A stretch of 64,000 nucleotides of DNA from Bacteroidota bacterium (GTDB lineage Bacteria; Bacteroidota; Ignavibacteria; UBA10030; UBA8401): contig JBBAAO010000002.1 in assembly GCA_041658205.1 (NCBI GenBank), forward strand, positions 248,001-312,000. The letters are read 5' to 3'. The translations under genes were made by a program, and so were the position numbers. The notes under the pieces are model-generated. The model saw only the letters and a list, made by a program, of their open reading frames with translations. It had not been told where the DNA came from and ran no database searches. This document shows, in pieces, positions 36,547 to 46,005 of the stretch (position 1 is the stretch's first letter; every line of letters begins with the position of its first letter).

Positions 36547-37374
36547 ATGATTGAAAAGAATCTTGTCCGAGAGTGTAATGGCGTTGTTCGGCATCCCGAA
36601 CAACGAGACACTCGGACAACACGAAAGATCGATCCTTCATCAACCACCTTATACAACAGGTGTCATATCAAACAGATCTTCTCCAGTATTCTTTGTTTGT
36701 TGTTACTGTTTGGATGTTCTTCTCGCGAACAAACAACGAAATCATCCGAAAGGATTATTTTTTTTGGCGATTCCATCACTGAACTTGGAATAAAACCGAA
36801 TGGTTATGTAAGCCTTGTCCATGATTCACTGAAGACAATCGGATATCATTATGATGTGATCGGTGCGGGAGTCAGCGGAAATAAAATAAACGATCTTCTT
36901 GACCGTGTAGAAAAGGATGTCATTGCTAAAAAACCTTCCATCGTTGTAGTGTATATTGGTATCAACGACGTTTGGCATTTTGCATTCGCATCACGAGGAC
37001 TGACAGGTACGCCGAAGAACAAGTTTGAAGAAGGATTGAAGAATCTGATCTTGCAGATACAATCAAATGGCGCAAAAGTGATCCTGTGTACTCCGAGTGT
37101 TATTGGAGAAAAGAATGACGGTTCAAATCCAAATGACATTTTGCTGGATGAGTACAGTGCAATCTCCAGAAAGATTGCCGCTGAAACAGGATCTACTCTG
37201 TGTGATTTACGGAAAGAATTTCTATCGTACCTTCATCATTATAATCTTTCCAATGCAGAACAAGGAATTTTAACGTATGACGGTGTACATTTAAATGATA
37301 CCGGTAATCATTTTGTTGCGGAACAAATTGTGAAAACACTCGATGGATTAGGACTGTTCTTTCCGCAACGATAG
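36547..37374 (+). CDS. SGNH/GDSL-family hydrolase lipoprotein (start uncertain)
   Basis: 275 residues if started at ATG 36547. The mature enzyme shows all SGNH blocks: GDSITELG (Ser nucleophile), GAGVSGNKIND (Gly), YIGINDVWH (Asn) and DGVHLNDTGN (Asp/His). A lipobox LLFGC lies about 58 codons in, but between it and the ATG the sequence is an unlikely signal n-region and is crossed by a large inverted repeat at 36563-36619. No ATG, GTG or good TTG lies just upstream of the signal. The N-terminus may therefore have been altered by the repeat, or a non-standard start is used. Probable secreted esterase or glycan deacylase. Confidence 0.75.
   Translation: MIEKNLVRECNGVVRHPEQRDTRTTRKIDPSSTTLYNRCHIKQIFSSILCLLLLFGCSSREQTTKSSERIIFFGDSITELGIKPNGYVSLVHDSLKTIGYHYDVIGAGVSGNKINDLLDRVEKDVIAKKPSIVVVYIGINDVWHFAFASRGLTGTPKNKFEEGLKNLILQIQSNGAKVILCTPSVIGEKNDGSNPNDILLDEYSAISRKIAAETGSTLCDLRKEFLSYLHHYNLSNAEQGILTYDGVHLNDTGNHFVAEQIVKTLDGLGLFFPQR
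36563..36619. repeat. Large inverted repeat within the 5' part of the SGNH gene
   Basis: TTGTCCGAGAGTGT (36563-36576) faces ACACTCGGACAA (36608-36619), with a perfect inner stem CGTTGTTCGG (36582-36591) / CCGAACAACG (36596-36605) around a 4-base loop. No T-run follows. It begins 26 bp after the DinB gene. Confidence 0.8.
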
Positions 37375-37610
37375 GCCATCATGTTCTGCAAGAAAATGTT
37401 ATAGTTATTCACCTTGTTTTTTCCCCCACTCACCGAAAATCATTCAAAAATCAATCGAAGGCATAGTATTTTATCCGCGAAATAATGTACCTGTTAAACA
37501 TTTCAACAGTTCGTTGCCTTTTCCTTCTAAATTAGGGATATTAACAGATAATTTTACGAAAGAATTTGTTCTTTTTCATGCTATAGGAAAAAGGACAGGA
37601 AAATAAGAAT

Positions 37611-38843
37611 ATGTCAGATAATCAACATACAGACCTTTCATTTTTGAAGATTAATCGTAATGAATCTCAAGAAACAAAATGGGGATCAAAGCAAACCATT
37701 ATTTTCGGATCGTTGGCAGGAGTGCTTGTCTTAGCAATTGCGCTGAGTATCATTCTGGGATCCGGTGTTTCAACAGAAGTAGTCGAACTCGGTACCGTTG
37801 TTATGACAACGCCCGGTCAGGAAAGTGCAGTGCTTACTGCCAGTGGTTATATTGTTGCACAGAGAAAAGCGGCAGTGGCTTCCAAAGGAACCGGAAGACT
37901 TGAATATCTCGGCGTGATTGAAGGAGATCGAGTGACGACTGGTCAGATCATTGGGCGATTAGAGAACAGCGATGTACAAGCGACGCTCGGTCAAGTAAAG
38001 GCGAGTTTGAATGTAGCAAAAGCCGGATTGGAAAATGCAAAAGCGGAATTGGAAGATGCGGCAGCAAATTTTGAACGGCAAAAAACATTGTTTGCACAAA
38101 ATGCTATTTCCCGTGCAGATTATGACGGAGCAAATGCTCGCCATAAAAGAGCCATATCCTCTGTAACCTCTGCAGAAGCATCTATTAAATATGCCGAAGC
38201 AAATATACGCGCGGCCGAAGTGCAGCTGGAATATACACTCATCCGAGCTCCGTTCGATGGTGTTGTGCTGACGAAGAATGCAAATGTCGGCGAAGTTATT
38301 TCTCCTTTTGGCGCCGCTGCCGGTTCGCGGGGAGCTATTGTTTCCGTTGCAGATATGACATCATTGGAAGTAGAAGCCGATGTATCCGAAGCAAATATAG
38401 AAAAAATCAAAGAAGGATTTCCCTGCGAAATTACGCTTGATGCGTATCCCGAACGCCGGTATTCTGGATATGTTAATAAAATTGTTCCCACCGCGGATCG
38501 TGCTAAAGCCACCGTATTGACAAAAGTGAGATTTAAAGATCGTGATGAACGCGTACTTCCCGAAATGCGTGCAAAAGTGAATTTTCTGAAAGAAGCAAAA
38601 GAACAGAATCCAAAAAATTCTGCACCAAAAATTTCCGTCCCTGCATCGGCGATTGTTACTCGAAATGGTCAGAAAGTAGTTTTTGTTGCGCAGGGTGAAA
38701 CGGTGGTAGAAACTGCAGTAACGCTCGGCGAAATCATGGGAAATCGGATAGAAATAAAACAAGGCGTAACGCCGGGACAAAAAGTTGTTCTGCGTCCATC
38801 GGAAAAACTTTCCACGGGAACAAAATTCACAACGGGTGAATAA
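37611..38843 (+). CDS. Membrane-fusion (HlyD/MacA-like) efflux adaptor
   Basis: 410 residues. One membrane helix (about 29-51) anchors it; a biotinyl-lipoyl-like half motif (GYIVAQRKAAVASKGTGRLE, residues ~80-100), a coiled coil (~123-190), the second half motif YTLIRAPFDGVVLTKNANVGE and a beta-barrel domain follow. Links an inner-membrane pump to an outer-membrane channel. ATG 37611 comes after AAAAGGACAGGAAAATAAGAAT. The ATPase and permeases expected in the same operon lie 421 bp downstream, behind a palindromic element. No TolC gene is present here. Confidence 0.9.
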   Translation: MSDNQHTDLSFLKINRNESQETKWGSKQTIIFGSLAGVLVLAIALSIILGSGVSTEVVELGTVVMTTPGQESAVLTASGYIVAQRKAAVASKGTGRLEYLGVIEGDRVTTGQIIGRLENSDVQATLGQVKASLNVAKAGLENAKAELEDAAANFERQKTLFAQNAISRADYDGANARHKRAISSVTSAEASIKYAEANIRAAEVQLEYTLIRAPFDGVVLTKNANVGEVISPFGAAAGSRGAIVSVADMTSLEVEADVSEANIEKIKEGFPCEITLDAYPERRYSGYVNKIVPTADRAKATVLTKVRFKDRDERVLPEMRAKVNFLKEAKEQNPKNSAPKISVPASAIVTRNGQKVVFVAQGETVVETAVTLGEIMGNRIEIKQGVTPGQKVVLRPSEKLSTGTKFTTGE

Positions 38844-39001
38844 TAAACACATGACCGTCATGGAATCACTCTGCTGTCCAAAAATAAATCGTAAGGAAAA
38901 CCAAAATTGGCTATAGAACTTCAAATTGGTCAAATTTATTTTGATAACAAGTAGTAAACCTCTTTTGTTATATAGTAGAGATCGTATAAAAGTGCGTGGG
39001 G

Positions 39002-39164
39002 GCGAAATTTAGGAGGACTGAGCGAATGGGAAAGCGATGAATGACGGGACTTTTGATGGCGCGATTCGCGCCATCAACGGGCAAGAGCGAATGGGATTCA
39101 TCGCGTGCGTTAAATTTCGCAAGGAGTTCTTTTGCTTCTTTTCTTGCTCCGTCAAGAAAAGAAG
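39002..39164. repeat. Nested palindromic element in the efflux operon
   Basis: Three inverted repeats share one centre: GCGAAATTTA (39002-39011) with TAAATTTCGC (39111-39120); GCGATGAAT (39034-39042) with ATTCATCGC (39096-39104); TGATGGCGCGA (39054-39064) with TCGCGCCATCA (39066-39076). A fourth, CTTCTTTTCTTG (39135-39146) with CAAGAAAAGAAG (39153-39164), follows. GAGCGAATGGG is repeated at about 39021 and 39085. It fills the spacer 38844-39264, which has no credible gene. More GC-rich than its surroundings; looks like a mobile non-autonomous repeat or structured RNA. Confidence 0.7.
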
Positions 39165-39264
39165 GAAGTGAAGATTCTTATTGTTTTTATCTATGTATTT
39201 TGGACAAGACTGATGGAATCACTTGAATTAATTTTTTCTATTTATTCACAAATCATATATACTT

Positions 39265-39942
39265 ATGTCAACATTAGTTGAAGTAAAAAACGTTACCAAA
39301 GTGTACAAACGGGACACGCTGGAAATTCCCGTCCTTCAAAATATCTCATTGGATGTTCCCGAAGGGGAGTTTCTTGCGTTAATGGGGCCTTCCGGTTCCG
39401 GAAAGACGACACTGCTCAATCTTATTTCCGGCATTGATCAACCAACCGGCGGTTCTATTATTGTAGCAGGTACCGATATTGCAAAACTGAATGAATCTGC
39501 TCTTGCAAAATGGCGGTCACATCATATCGGATTTGTTTTCCAGTTTTACAATCTGCTGCCAGTGTTGACGGCATATGAAAATGTTGAGCTGCCGTTGCTA
39601 TTGACGAATCTTTCAAAGAAAGAAAAGAGGGAACGCGTTGAAATGGTGTTAAAGGTGGTTGGTCTTGAAGACCGGATGGATCATTACCCGAAACAACTTT
39701 CCGGCGGACAGCAGCAGCGCGTTGCTATTGCGCGCGCAGTTGTTTCCGATCCGACATTGATTATCGGCGATGAGCCGACAGGGGATTTAGACAGAAAGTC
39801 GGCGGAAGAAATTCTTATTCTTCTCGGCAGATTGAACAGCGAATACAAAAAAACAATTATTATGGTCACACATGATCCGCATGCGGCGGAAAGTGCGCAT
39901 AAAATTCAACATTTAGATAAAGGCGAATTGAAAGTGAATTAA
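39265..39942 (+). CDS. ABC transporter ATP-binding protein (MacB/LolD type)
   Basis: 225 residues. Walker A GPSGSGKTT (41-49), signature LSGGQQQR, Walker B LIIGDEPTGDLD and H-loop TH are intact. The GDEPTGDLDRKSAEEI segment is characteristic of the LolD/MacB/FtsE-like group that works with FtsX-fold permeases; two such permeases follow. With the adaptor upstream it would power export of a lipid, peptide or drug. Confidence 0.95.
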   Translation: MSTLVEVKNVTKVYKRDTLEIPVLQNISLDVPEGEFLALMGPSGSGKTTLLNLISGIDQPTGGSIIVAGTDIAKLNESALAKWRSHHIGFVFQFYNLLPVLTAYENVELPLLLTNLSKKEKRERVEMVLKVVGLEDRMDHYPKQLSGGQQQRVAIARAVVSDPTLIIGDEPTGDLDRKSAEEILILLGRLNSEYKKTIIMVTHDPHAAESAHKIQHLDKGELKVN

Positions 39943-39956
39943 TCTCAAGGCAGATC

Positions 39957-41120
39957 ATGAAAATCCTCAAACTTATTTACAAAAATCTGCTGCGGCATAA
40001 ACTCCGCAGCCTTCTCACCATTATGGGAATTTCGATCGCCGTGCTGGCGTTCGGTCTTCTCCGCACCGTTGTCACCGCTTGGTCGTACGGTGTTGAAGCT
40101 GCCTCGGCGGACCGGTTGATAACACGGCACGCAGTAGCGTTCATTTTTCCTCTACCGTATTCGTACAAGAGTGAAATTGAAAATATCTCCGGAGTAAAAA
40201 AAGTCTCTTTTGCTTCCTGGTTCCAAGGAATTTATAAGGATCAAAGTTTTGAAAATTTCTTTCCTCGACTAGCGGTTGATCCCGAAACAATCTTTGATGT
40301 CTATTCCGAGTTTATCGTCCCGCCAGATCAATTGGCTGCATTTAAGAAGCAGCGGAATAGCTGCGTTGTCGGGAAAAAATTGGCAGCGCAGCATGGATTC
40401 AAGATTGGTGATGTTATTCCCGTCAAAGGAGATATCTATCCGGGAGATTGGGAGTTTACGGTTGTCGGCATTTATGCAGGGAAAGATAAAACTGCAGATG
40501 AAACGCAGATGTTTTTCAATTGGGAATATCTGAACGAACGGAACCGTCAAACAGGATCGTTTGCTATCGATCAAGTGGGGTGGTATATCGTTCAGATTAA
40601 GAATGCTAATGAGGCCGCCACGCTTTCTGAAACAGTTGATGCTCTTTATGCTAACTCGAGTGCAAGGACAAAAACAGAAACGGAAAAAGCATTCCAACAA
40701 AGTTTCGTTTCACTCTCTGGTGCGATAATCACATCCATGGAAGTGATTTCGTATGTGATTATTGGTATCATTTTAATGGTACTTGCAAATACTATCATTA
40801 TGGCGGCACGTGAACGGATACGCGAATATGCAGTGTTAAAAACACTTGGATTCACCTCCTTTCATGTTGTCGGATTGATTGCAGGAGAATCGCTCTTTAT
40901 TTCCCTTATCGGTGGCGGAAGTGGACTGCTGTTGACATTTCCCGTTTGTCAGGGATTTGGAGAGGCATTTCCAACAATGTTTCCTGTCTTTGAAGTACAG
41001 CAGGCAACAATTGCAATGGCGATAGGATTTTCACTTCTTGTGGGAGTTATTGCCTCTGTGTTTCCGGCATATCGTTCCGCCCACATGAAGATCGTCGACG
41101 GCTTAAGACAGATTGGATAA
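39957..41120 (+). CDS. FtsX-fold ABC permease
   Basis: 387 residues. One N-terminal membrane helix (about 16-36, SLLTIMGISIAVLAFGLLR), a large periplasmic MacB-PCD-like domain, and three C-terminal helices (about 265-385) with REYAVLKTLGF, the coupling region of FtsX permeases. It starts 14 bp after the ATPase gene. It likely forms a heterodimer with the next permease. Confidence 0.92.
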   Translation: MKILKLIYKNLLRHKLRSLLTIMGISIAVLAFGLLRTVVTAWSYGVEAASADRLITRHAVAFIFPLPYSYKSEIENISGVKKVSFASWFQGIYKDQSFENFFPRLAVDPETIFDVYSEFIVPPDQLAAFKKQRNSCVVGKKLAAQHGFKIGDVIPVKGDIYPGDWEFTVVGIYAGKDKTADETQMFFNWEYLNERNRQTGSFAIDQVGWYIVQIKNANEAATLSETVDALYANSSARTKTETEKAFQQSFVSLSGAIITSMEVISYVIIGIILMVLANTIIMAARERIREYAVLKTLGFTSFHVVGLIAGESLFISLIGGGSGLLLTFPVCQGFGEAFPTMFPVFEVQQATIAMAIGFSLLVGVIASVFPAYRSAHMKIVDGLRQIG

Positions 41121-41187
41121 TCACATAACGGTACGTCCTGATAATTTCTATCGAGATGCATTGAAGGATTAACAAAACTAAATTATT

Positions 41188-42360
41188 ATGAAAATTCCAA
41201 TATCATACAACATTCGAAATCTTTGGGCAAGACGATTAACAACAGCTCTCACCGTATCCGGTATTGCACTTGTTGTGTTTGTTTTTGCCGCTGTGTTAAT
41301 GCTGGCACAAGGAATCGAAGATACTCTTGTTGCAACAGGATCGAACGATAACGTTATAATTCTTCGCAAAAGTTCACAAGGCGAGATGATGAGTGCCGTC
41401 AGTCGCGATCAGATCGGAATCATTTCCACTTTTTCGGAAATCAGTGTTACGCAGGATGGGAAACCATTCGCAACATCCGATGTCGTTACACTCATCAACC
41501 TGAATAAAAAAGGGAGCAATGATATGGGCAACGTATCGGTTCGGGGTATTTCAACCGGTGCCTTTGCATTGCGTCCTCAGGTTCAGCTCAAAGAAGGCCG
41601 CTGGTTCAAGCCGGGATCGTACGAGATTGTTGTCGGCAATAAAATCCATGATCAATTCAAAGATATCGAAATCGGACAATCGGTAAGGATCGGATCGAAA
41701 TTATGGACAATTGCCGGAGTGATTGATGGCGGAAAAACGGGATTTGCCTCTGAGATCTGGGCAGATGCTGATATTGTGATGACCGAATTTAACCGCAGCA
41801 CGACGTATTCCTCATACACGTTTAAATTAAAAAATGTAGAAGACTTTGAGATTTTAAAGACAAAATTGGAAACCGAACAGAGACTGCAAGATCTCGAAGC
41901 AAAGCGTGAACAGGATTTCTACCTGGAACAATCAAAATTCATGGCTGCCTTTATTAAAGGACTCGGGATTTTTATCACCGTTATCTTCAGTTTTGGTGCT
42001 ATGATTGGCGCCATGATTACCATGTATGCATCCGTGGCAAATCGAACGGTAGAGATCGGAACGTTGCGCGCTCTTGGATTCCGGCGACGAAGTATTCTGA
42101 CAGCATTTCTGATTGAAGCCCTAGCGTTAGCATCGGTCGGCGGCATTATTGGATTGATGCTTGCATCGTTTATGCAATTCGTGTCATTCTCTACAACAAA
42201 CTTCGGCACATTCTCGGAGTTGGCATTCGGTTTTTCGTTGTCGGCAAGTGTTATTGGGTGGACAGTAGTTTTCTTTCTTTTTATGGGAATTCTCGGCGGA
42301 TTTTTACCGGCGGTTCGTGCTTCACGTATGAACATCATCAATGCATTAAGGGCATCATAA
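41188..42360 (+). CDS. FtsX-fold ABC permease, second subunit
   Basis: 390 residues with the same plan as the preceding permease: N-terminal helix (LTTALTVSGIALVVFVFAAV), periplasmic domain with KEGRWFKPGSYEIVVGNKI near the middle, and three C-terminal helices with VEIGTLRALGFRRRSIL. Divergent in sequence from its partner, so a heterodimeric pump is likely. The stop is 1 bp before the CDGSH gene. Confidence 0.92.
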   Translation: MKIPISYNIRNLWARRLTTALTVSGIALVVFVFAAVLMLAQGIEDTLVATGSNDNVIILRKSSQGEMMSAVSRDQIGIISTFSEISVTQDGKPFATSDVVTLINLNKKGSNDMGNVSVRGISTGAFALRPQVQLKEGRWFKPGSYEIVVGNKIHDQFKDIEIGQSVRIGSKLWTIAGVIDGGKTGFASEIWADADIVMTEFNRSTTYSSYTFKLKNVEDFEILKTKLETEQRLQDLEAKREQDFYLEQSKFMAAFIKGLGIFITVIFSFGAMIGAMITMYASVANRTVEIGTLRALGFRRRSILTAFLIEALALASVGGIIGLMLASFMQFVSFSTTNFGTFSELAFGFSLSASVIGWTVVFFLFMGILGGFLPAVRASRMNIINALRAS

Positions 42361-42361
42361 T

Positions 42362-42595
42362 ATGGCAACAAAAATAGTTGTGAATAATAATGGAAGTTAC
42401 CGCATTGAAGGTGAGGATATTGAGATCGTCGATATGAATGGAAATCGTTTTAATCTAAATGGTCGCACTCGGGTCTCTCTTTGCCGATGCGGTCTCAGCA
42501 AGACAAAACCATTCTGCGATGCTACTCATAAAACAAACGGATTCCAATCAGTTTGTGAGGCGTACGAGCTTCCGCCTATTACACCTAAACAATAA
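42362..42595 (+). CDS. CDGSH-type [2Fe-2S] protein
   Basis: 77 residues. The cluster-binding motif C-x-C-x(8)-C-x3-H is present as CRCGLSKTKPFCDATH (Cys42, Cys44, Cys53, His57), binding a 2Fe-2S cluster as in mitoNEET-type proteins. Only one motif, so it would dimerise. It starts 1 bp after the second permease, so it is almost certainly cotranscribed with the efflux genes; why an Fe-S protein sits here is unclear. Confidence 0.92.
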   Translation: MATKIVVNNNGSYRIEGEDIEIVDMNGNRFNLNGRTRVSLCRCGLSKTKPFCDATHKTNGFQSVCEAYELPPITPKQ

Positions 42596-42720
42596 TCTTC
42601 TGGCATGTATTTCCTATTGATGCCAATACTATTAATTACTGCAGTTTGCTAATCTTCCTTGTTTAAACTCCGTTTAAAATAAAAAATGTTCCTATATTGA
42701 AGAAAATGGGAGTATTGAAC

Positions 42721-43578
42721 ATGAAGATTCTTGTCACCGGAGGAAGCGGATCTGTCGGAAAATATATTGTCGATGAACTGCTGCAGCATGGGCACACTAT
42801 TGGAGTGCTCGATCTACATTCTCCAAAACAAAATAATGTTACTTTTCATAACGTTGACATACTCATTCTTGGTGATGTTGAACGAGCAATGAAGGGATAC
42901 GACGTTGTTGTTCACACTGCCGGAATTCCTCACCCTTTGAATGATCCAGCAGAGAGAGTCTTTAATGTAAACGTTAACGGCACATTTAATGTGCTTGAGT
43001 CTGCCGTGCGAAATGGAATCAAAAAAGTTGTCTTTACCTCAAGCGAATCCACACTCGGTTTTGCATTTATGACGAACCGCATGGTTCCGGAATATATTCC
43101 GATCGACGAACAGCATTTGATGCGGCCGCAAGATCCGTACGGATTAAGCAAAGTGATCGGCGAGCAGATCTGCCGAACATATTCCGCCAAATATGGGATT
43201 CGGACAATCTGTTTGCGCGAGCCATGGATCTGGGTTCCGGAGGCGGAACAACTTCCATTTTATAAAAAGTTGGTAAACGAATATCACGATTGGCATAAGA
43301 ATCTTTGGACCTATGTGCATGTGTACGATGTAGCTCAAGCACATCGCCTTGCCATTGAAAAGGATTTGGAGAATCTCCACGAAATATTTTTCATCACCGC
43401 TAAGGAGAATTGGACCGGCAAAAATTCTCAAGAGCTGTTGCATCAGTTTTATCCCGAAGTAACGAACTTCTCTAAGTCATTTTCAGGCCCATCCGCATTA
43501 ATCTCACATGAAAAAGCACGCCAGATGCTTGGCTACCAACCGCACTATGCAGTTCAAGATTTATTTATGAAACAATGA
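42721..43578 (+). CDS. NAD-dependent epimerase/dehydratase (extended SDR)
   Basis: 285 residues from ATG 42721 (GGGAGTATTGAAC upstream; an in-frame ATG at 42697 lacks a site). NAD-binding motif TGGSGSVGKY at residues 6-15 and catalytic Tyr-Lys in YGLSKVIGE, with a Ser triad member in FTSSEST. The substrate is likely a nucleotide sugar or similar. The C-terminal half has PWIWVPEAEQLPFYKKL, unlike GalE. It overlaps the following gene by four bases. Confidence 0.88.
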   Translation: MKILVTGGSGSVGKYIVDELLQHGHTIGVLDLHSPKQNNVTFHNVDILILGDVERAMKGYDVVVHTAGIPHPLNDPAERVFNVNVNGTFNVLESAVRNGIKKVVFTSSESTLGFAFMTNRMVPEYIPIDEQHLMRPQDPYGLSKVIGEQICRTYSAKYGIRTICLREPWIWVPEAEQLPFYKKLVNEYHDWHKNLWTYVHVYDVAQAHRLAIEKDLENLHEIFFITAKENWTGKNSQELLHQFYPEVTNFSKSFSGPSALISHEKARQMLGYQPHYAVQDLFMKQ

Positions 43579-45470
43579 AGTTTTATACTTTTATAGTATT
43601 GTTATTGTTTCCCTTTCTACTATCGGCACAATCCGAATTCAGTCGTTTATTACCAGGACTGCCTGATTCCAACACAACTTCGCTTCGTTTTGAACGGAAT
43701 GTGAATACGTATTTGTGGAATGCAGACGCAAAATATCAGTATGACGATTCCGATCTCTTTATCCTTTTCAATGAAAAATTCATCTCATCATTCATTCGCA
43801 GTACGTTCCGGTCGTTTCGCGATGATCAAAATATTTCATTGAGTGCTTCCAAAAAAATCTCCGATCCATTTTCTCTTGCCATTGAAACGCAGTCATTCAT
43901 TCTTTCGGATAATCAAACGCTCGGCAGCAGCAATGCCGGAATACACACCGGGCTCTTCGGAATAATCTATAGACCCGAGAAAAATATTTCCATAGCTCCG
44001 CTTCTTGGGATGCGGTACGATAAACAACAGGGGGAGGAAGATGATGGATTAAATTATCGATTCTATGCAAATGCGGATTCGTTGACAGCAGCAGGATATC
44101 GGGCAGGATTTTCTGCACATCTTAATCAGAGCGATCTTGGCGCACGGCATTTCAAGAATGACAGTGCGGGCTTGAACATTGCTACACAATTTACGCAAGG
44201 ATCTACAGATAGCGTTCGTGTACATTGGATCAACAATCAAAGCGATTTTTATATAGCTGCATCCGATACTGTCAAAAGCGTCTTTGGTGTATCGTCCAAT
44301 ATTCGATCACGTATTGAACAGCAGTATGGTGTTGAAAATATCCTTGCGTACGACGTCGGTAAAGGTTTTGGATCAGAATTAACAATGAATGTTCAATCCC
44401 GTTCCATAAAAAATGCGTTTCGGTACAATGTGTTGAGCGATCTTTCTTCCATCTCCTTCAATACAACGGTGAAAGAGTTCCATCTGGAGGGGGGACTCAG
44501 ATTGAAATATGTAACACAATCCATATTTGCTTCACTCGGATTTTCCATCGCAGAGCGCGATGAAAAACATCTGATTGAAAAATTGGATAACGTGGATAAT
44601 AATTTTCAGGAAAATCGTTCCCGCCAGGAATCCCGACTGGACAACACCGCCTTTCGCAACATGATCACTGCATCCCTTTACAGTGATCTTACATCCCGCG
44701 ATAGGATTTCGTTTTCGAGTTCAATCAGCATATTACGATACGACACACCCGATTCTGTCAACACAGATGATCGTGACGAGTTATTGATTAATGTGTCGTT
44801 AAATGAAACTCATCGTTTTAGTTCAGTATTTTTTGCTTCAGTAACAGCAGAAGCCACCGTGGCACATCTTGTCTATCTTTTGCGGGATAAAAGCGCCAAT
44901 AATAATTGGAACAGAATACTGCGTTTGACACCAGATATGACATATTCTCCGACTGATAACATTCGCATGTTTAATGCGTTCGAAGTGCTTGCCAATTATA
45001 CCGTCTTCGATTTTGAATCGTTAATTCCCACGGTAAAAAGTTATTCATACAGACAAGTTGCATTTCTTGATTCAACCTCGTATGATATGACAAAGCGGGT
45101 CGGTTTCGACATGGTTGCCTATGTGCGGGTGTTCGAACGCGGAGAATTGCATTGGCAGGAATTTTCTGAGCGTCCTCTGCAACGGATTGAAGAAGTGACT
45201 TTTTCGCCGCAGTTGCGATATTCATTGGATCAACGCTGGTTTTTTTCTGTTGGCTTCCGTTCGTTTGCACAAAAAAAATTCAAATATGTGAGCAATCATC
45301 GTCAGTTTGAAAGTACATATTTGAGTGCCGGACCGACAACCAGTATTGCCATCAGACTTTCATCACTTTCCCTTGTTGAGATCCGTGGTTGGAAAGAGTT
45401 TCAGCGTCTCAGCAGCGGAAGAATTCAAGAATATTCAAACATGATGATGAATGTGCGGTATTATTTTTAA
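43575..45470 (+). CDS. Outer-membrane beta-barrel-like protein of unknown function
   Basis: 631 residues. Signal peptide 1-19 (FPFLLSAQS). The remainder is a run of alternating polar/hydrophobic stretches with aromatic residues and many Asp/Asn/Ser turns, closing with a strand that ends in YYF (MMMNVRYYF), as expected for a C-terminal barrel strand. No family recognised. The ATG lies within the end of the epimerase gene (ATGA overlap), implying coupled translation of a cytosolic sugar enzyme and an envelope protein. Confidence 0.75.
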   Translation: MKFYTFIVLLLFPFLLSAQSEFSRLLPGLPDSNTTSLRFERNVNTYLWNADAKYQYDDSDLFILFNEKFISSFIRSTFRSFRDDQNISLSASKKISDPFSLAIETQSFILSDNQTLGSSNAGIHTGLFGIIYRPEKNISIAPLLGMRYDKQQGEEDDGLNYRFYANADSLTAAGYRAGFSAHLNQSDLGARHFKNDSAGLNIATQFTQGSTDSVRVHWINNQSDFYIAASDTVKSVFGVSSNIRSRIEQQYGVENILAYDVGKGFGSELTMNVQSRSIKNAFRYNVLSDLSSISFNTTVKEFHLEGGLRLKYVTQSIFASLGFSIAERDEKHLIEKLDNVDNNFQENRSRQESRLDNTAFRNMITASLYSDLTSRDRISFSSSISILRYDTPDSVNTDDRDELLINVSLNETHRFSSVFFASVTAEATVAHLVYLLRDKSANNNWNRILRLTPDMTYSPTDNIRMFNAFEVLANYTVFDFESLIPTVKSYSYRQVAFLDSTSYDMTKRVGFDMVAYVRVFERGELHWQEFSERPLQRIEEVTFSPQLRYSLDQRWFFSVGFRSFAQKKFKYVSNHRQFESTYLSAGPTTSIAIRLSSLSLVEIRGWKEFQRLSSGRIQEYSNMMMNVRYYF

Positions 45471-45557
45471 TCAAAGTAAGCGTTAATAATCACGCCGAAG
45501 ATATCGAAAGGATATCCGCGGGGATTTTCAAAATTCCGATCAATCGTTGAACGAACA

Positions 45558-45968
45558 ATGGCAGCCAAAGACCAACTCTATCAACTTTCCATTCCCAGCA
45601 GCCGCAAGAATATTAATCTTGTGGAAGAATTCTTTCGTACAATGAACGATAAATTCAAACTACCGGAAGAAAAATTGCACGCACTGCTTGTTTCGGTAAC
45701 AGAAGCGGTGAATAACGGCGTGATCCACGGTAATAAGAATGATGCATCAAAATACGTGATGCTGAGTTGTTCCATGAAAGGAAAAACACTCACCGTGAAA
45801 GTGAGAGATGAAGGAGAAGGATTCAAACCCGAGACGGTTGCTAATCCTCTTCATGAAGAAAACCTGCTCAACACCGGTGGACGAGGAGTGTTTCTGATGA
45901 AAGCATTTATGCAATCAGTGCAATATAATAAAAAAGGAAACGAAGTGACGATGGTGATGAAGTTGTAG
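45558..45968 (+). CDS. RsbW/SpoIIAB-like ATP-binding anti-sigma-type protein
   Basis: 136 residues; a stand-alone GHKL ATPase domain. N-box EAVNNGVIHGNK and G1 box DEGEGF are intact, followed by NTGGRGVFLMKAF, the pattern of RsbW-like serine kinases. No histidine-kinase dimerisation domain. No anti-anti-sigma or PP2C partner lies within the window. It is followed by a strong terminator. Confidence 0.9.
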   Translation: MAAKDQLYQLSIPSSRKNINLVEEFFRTMNDKFKLPEEKLHALLVSVTEAVNNGVIHGNKNDASKYVMLSCSMKGKTLTVKVRDEGEGFKPETVANPLHEENLLNTGGRGVFLMKAFMQSVQYNKKGNEVTMVMKL

Positions 45969-46005
45969 AAGCGGATGGTTAGATAACAAGGTGAGAGTAT
46001 CGAAC

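Noticed and set aside
39041..39226. 61-codon frame in the efflux-operon spacer
   Set aside because: It begins inside the nested palindrome, and its sequence follows from the repeats; no ribosome-binding site or domain.
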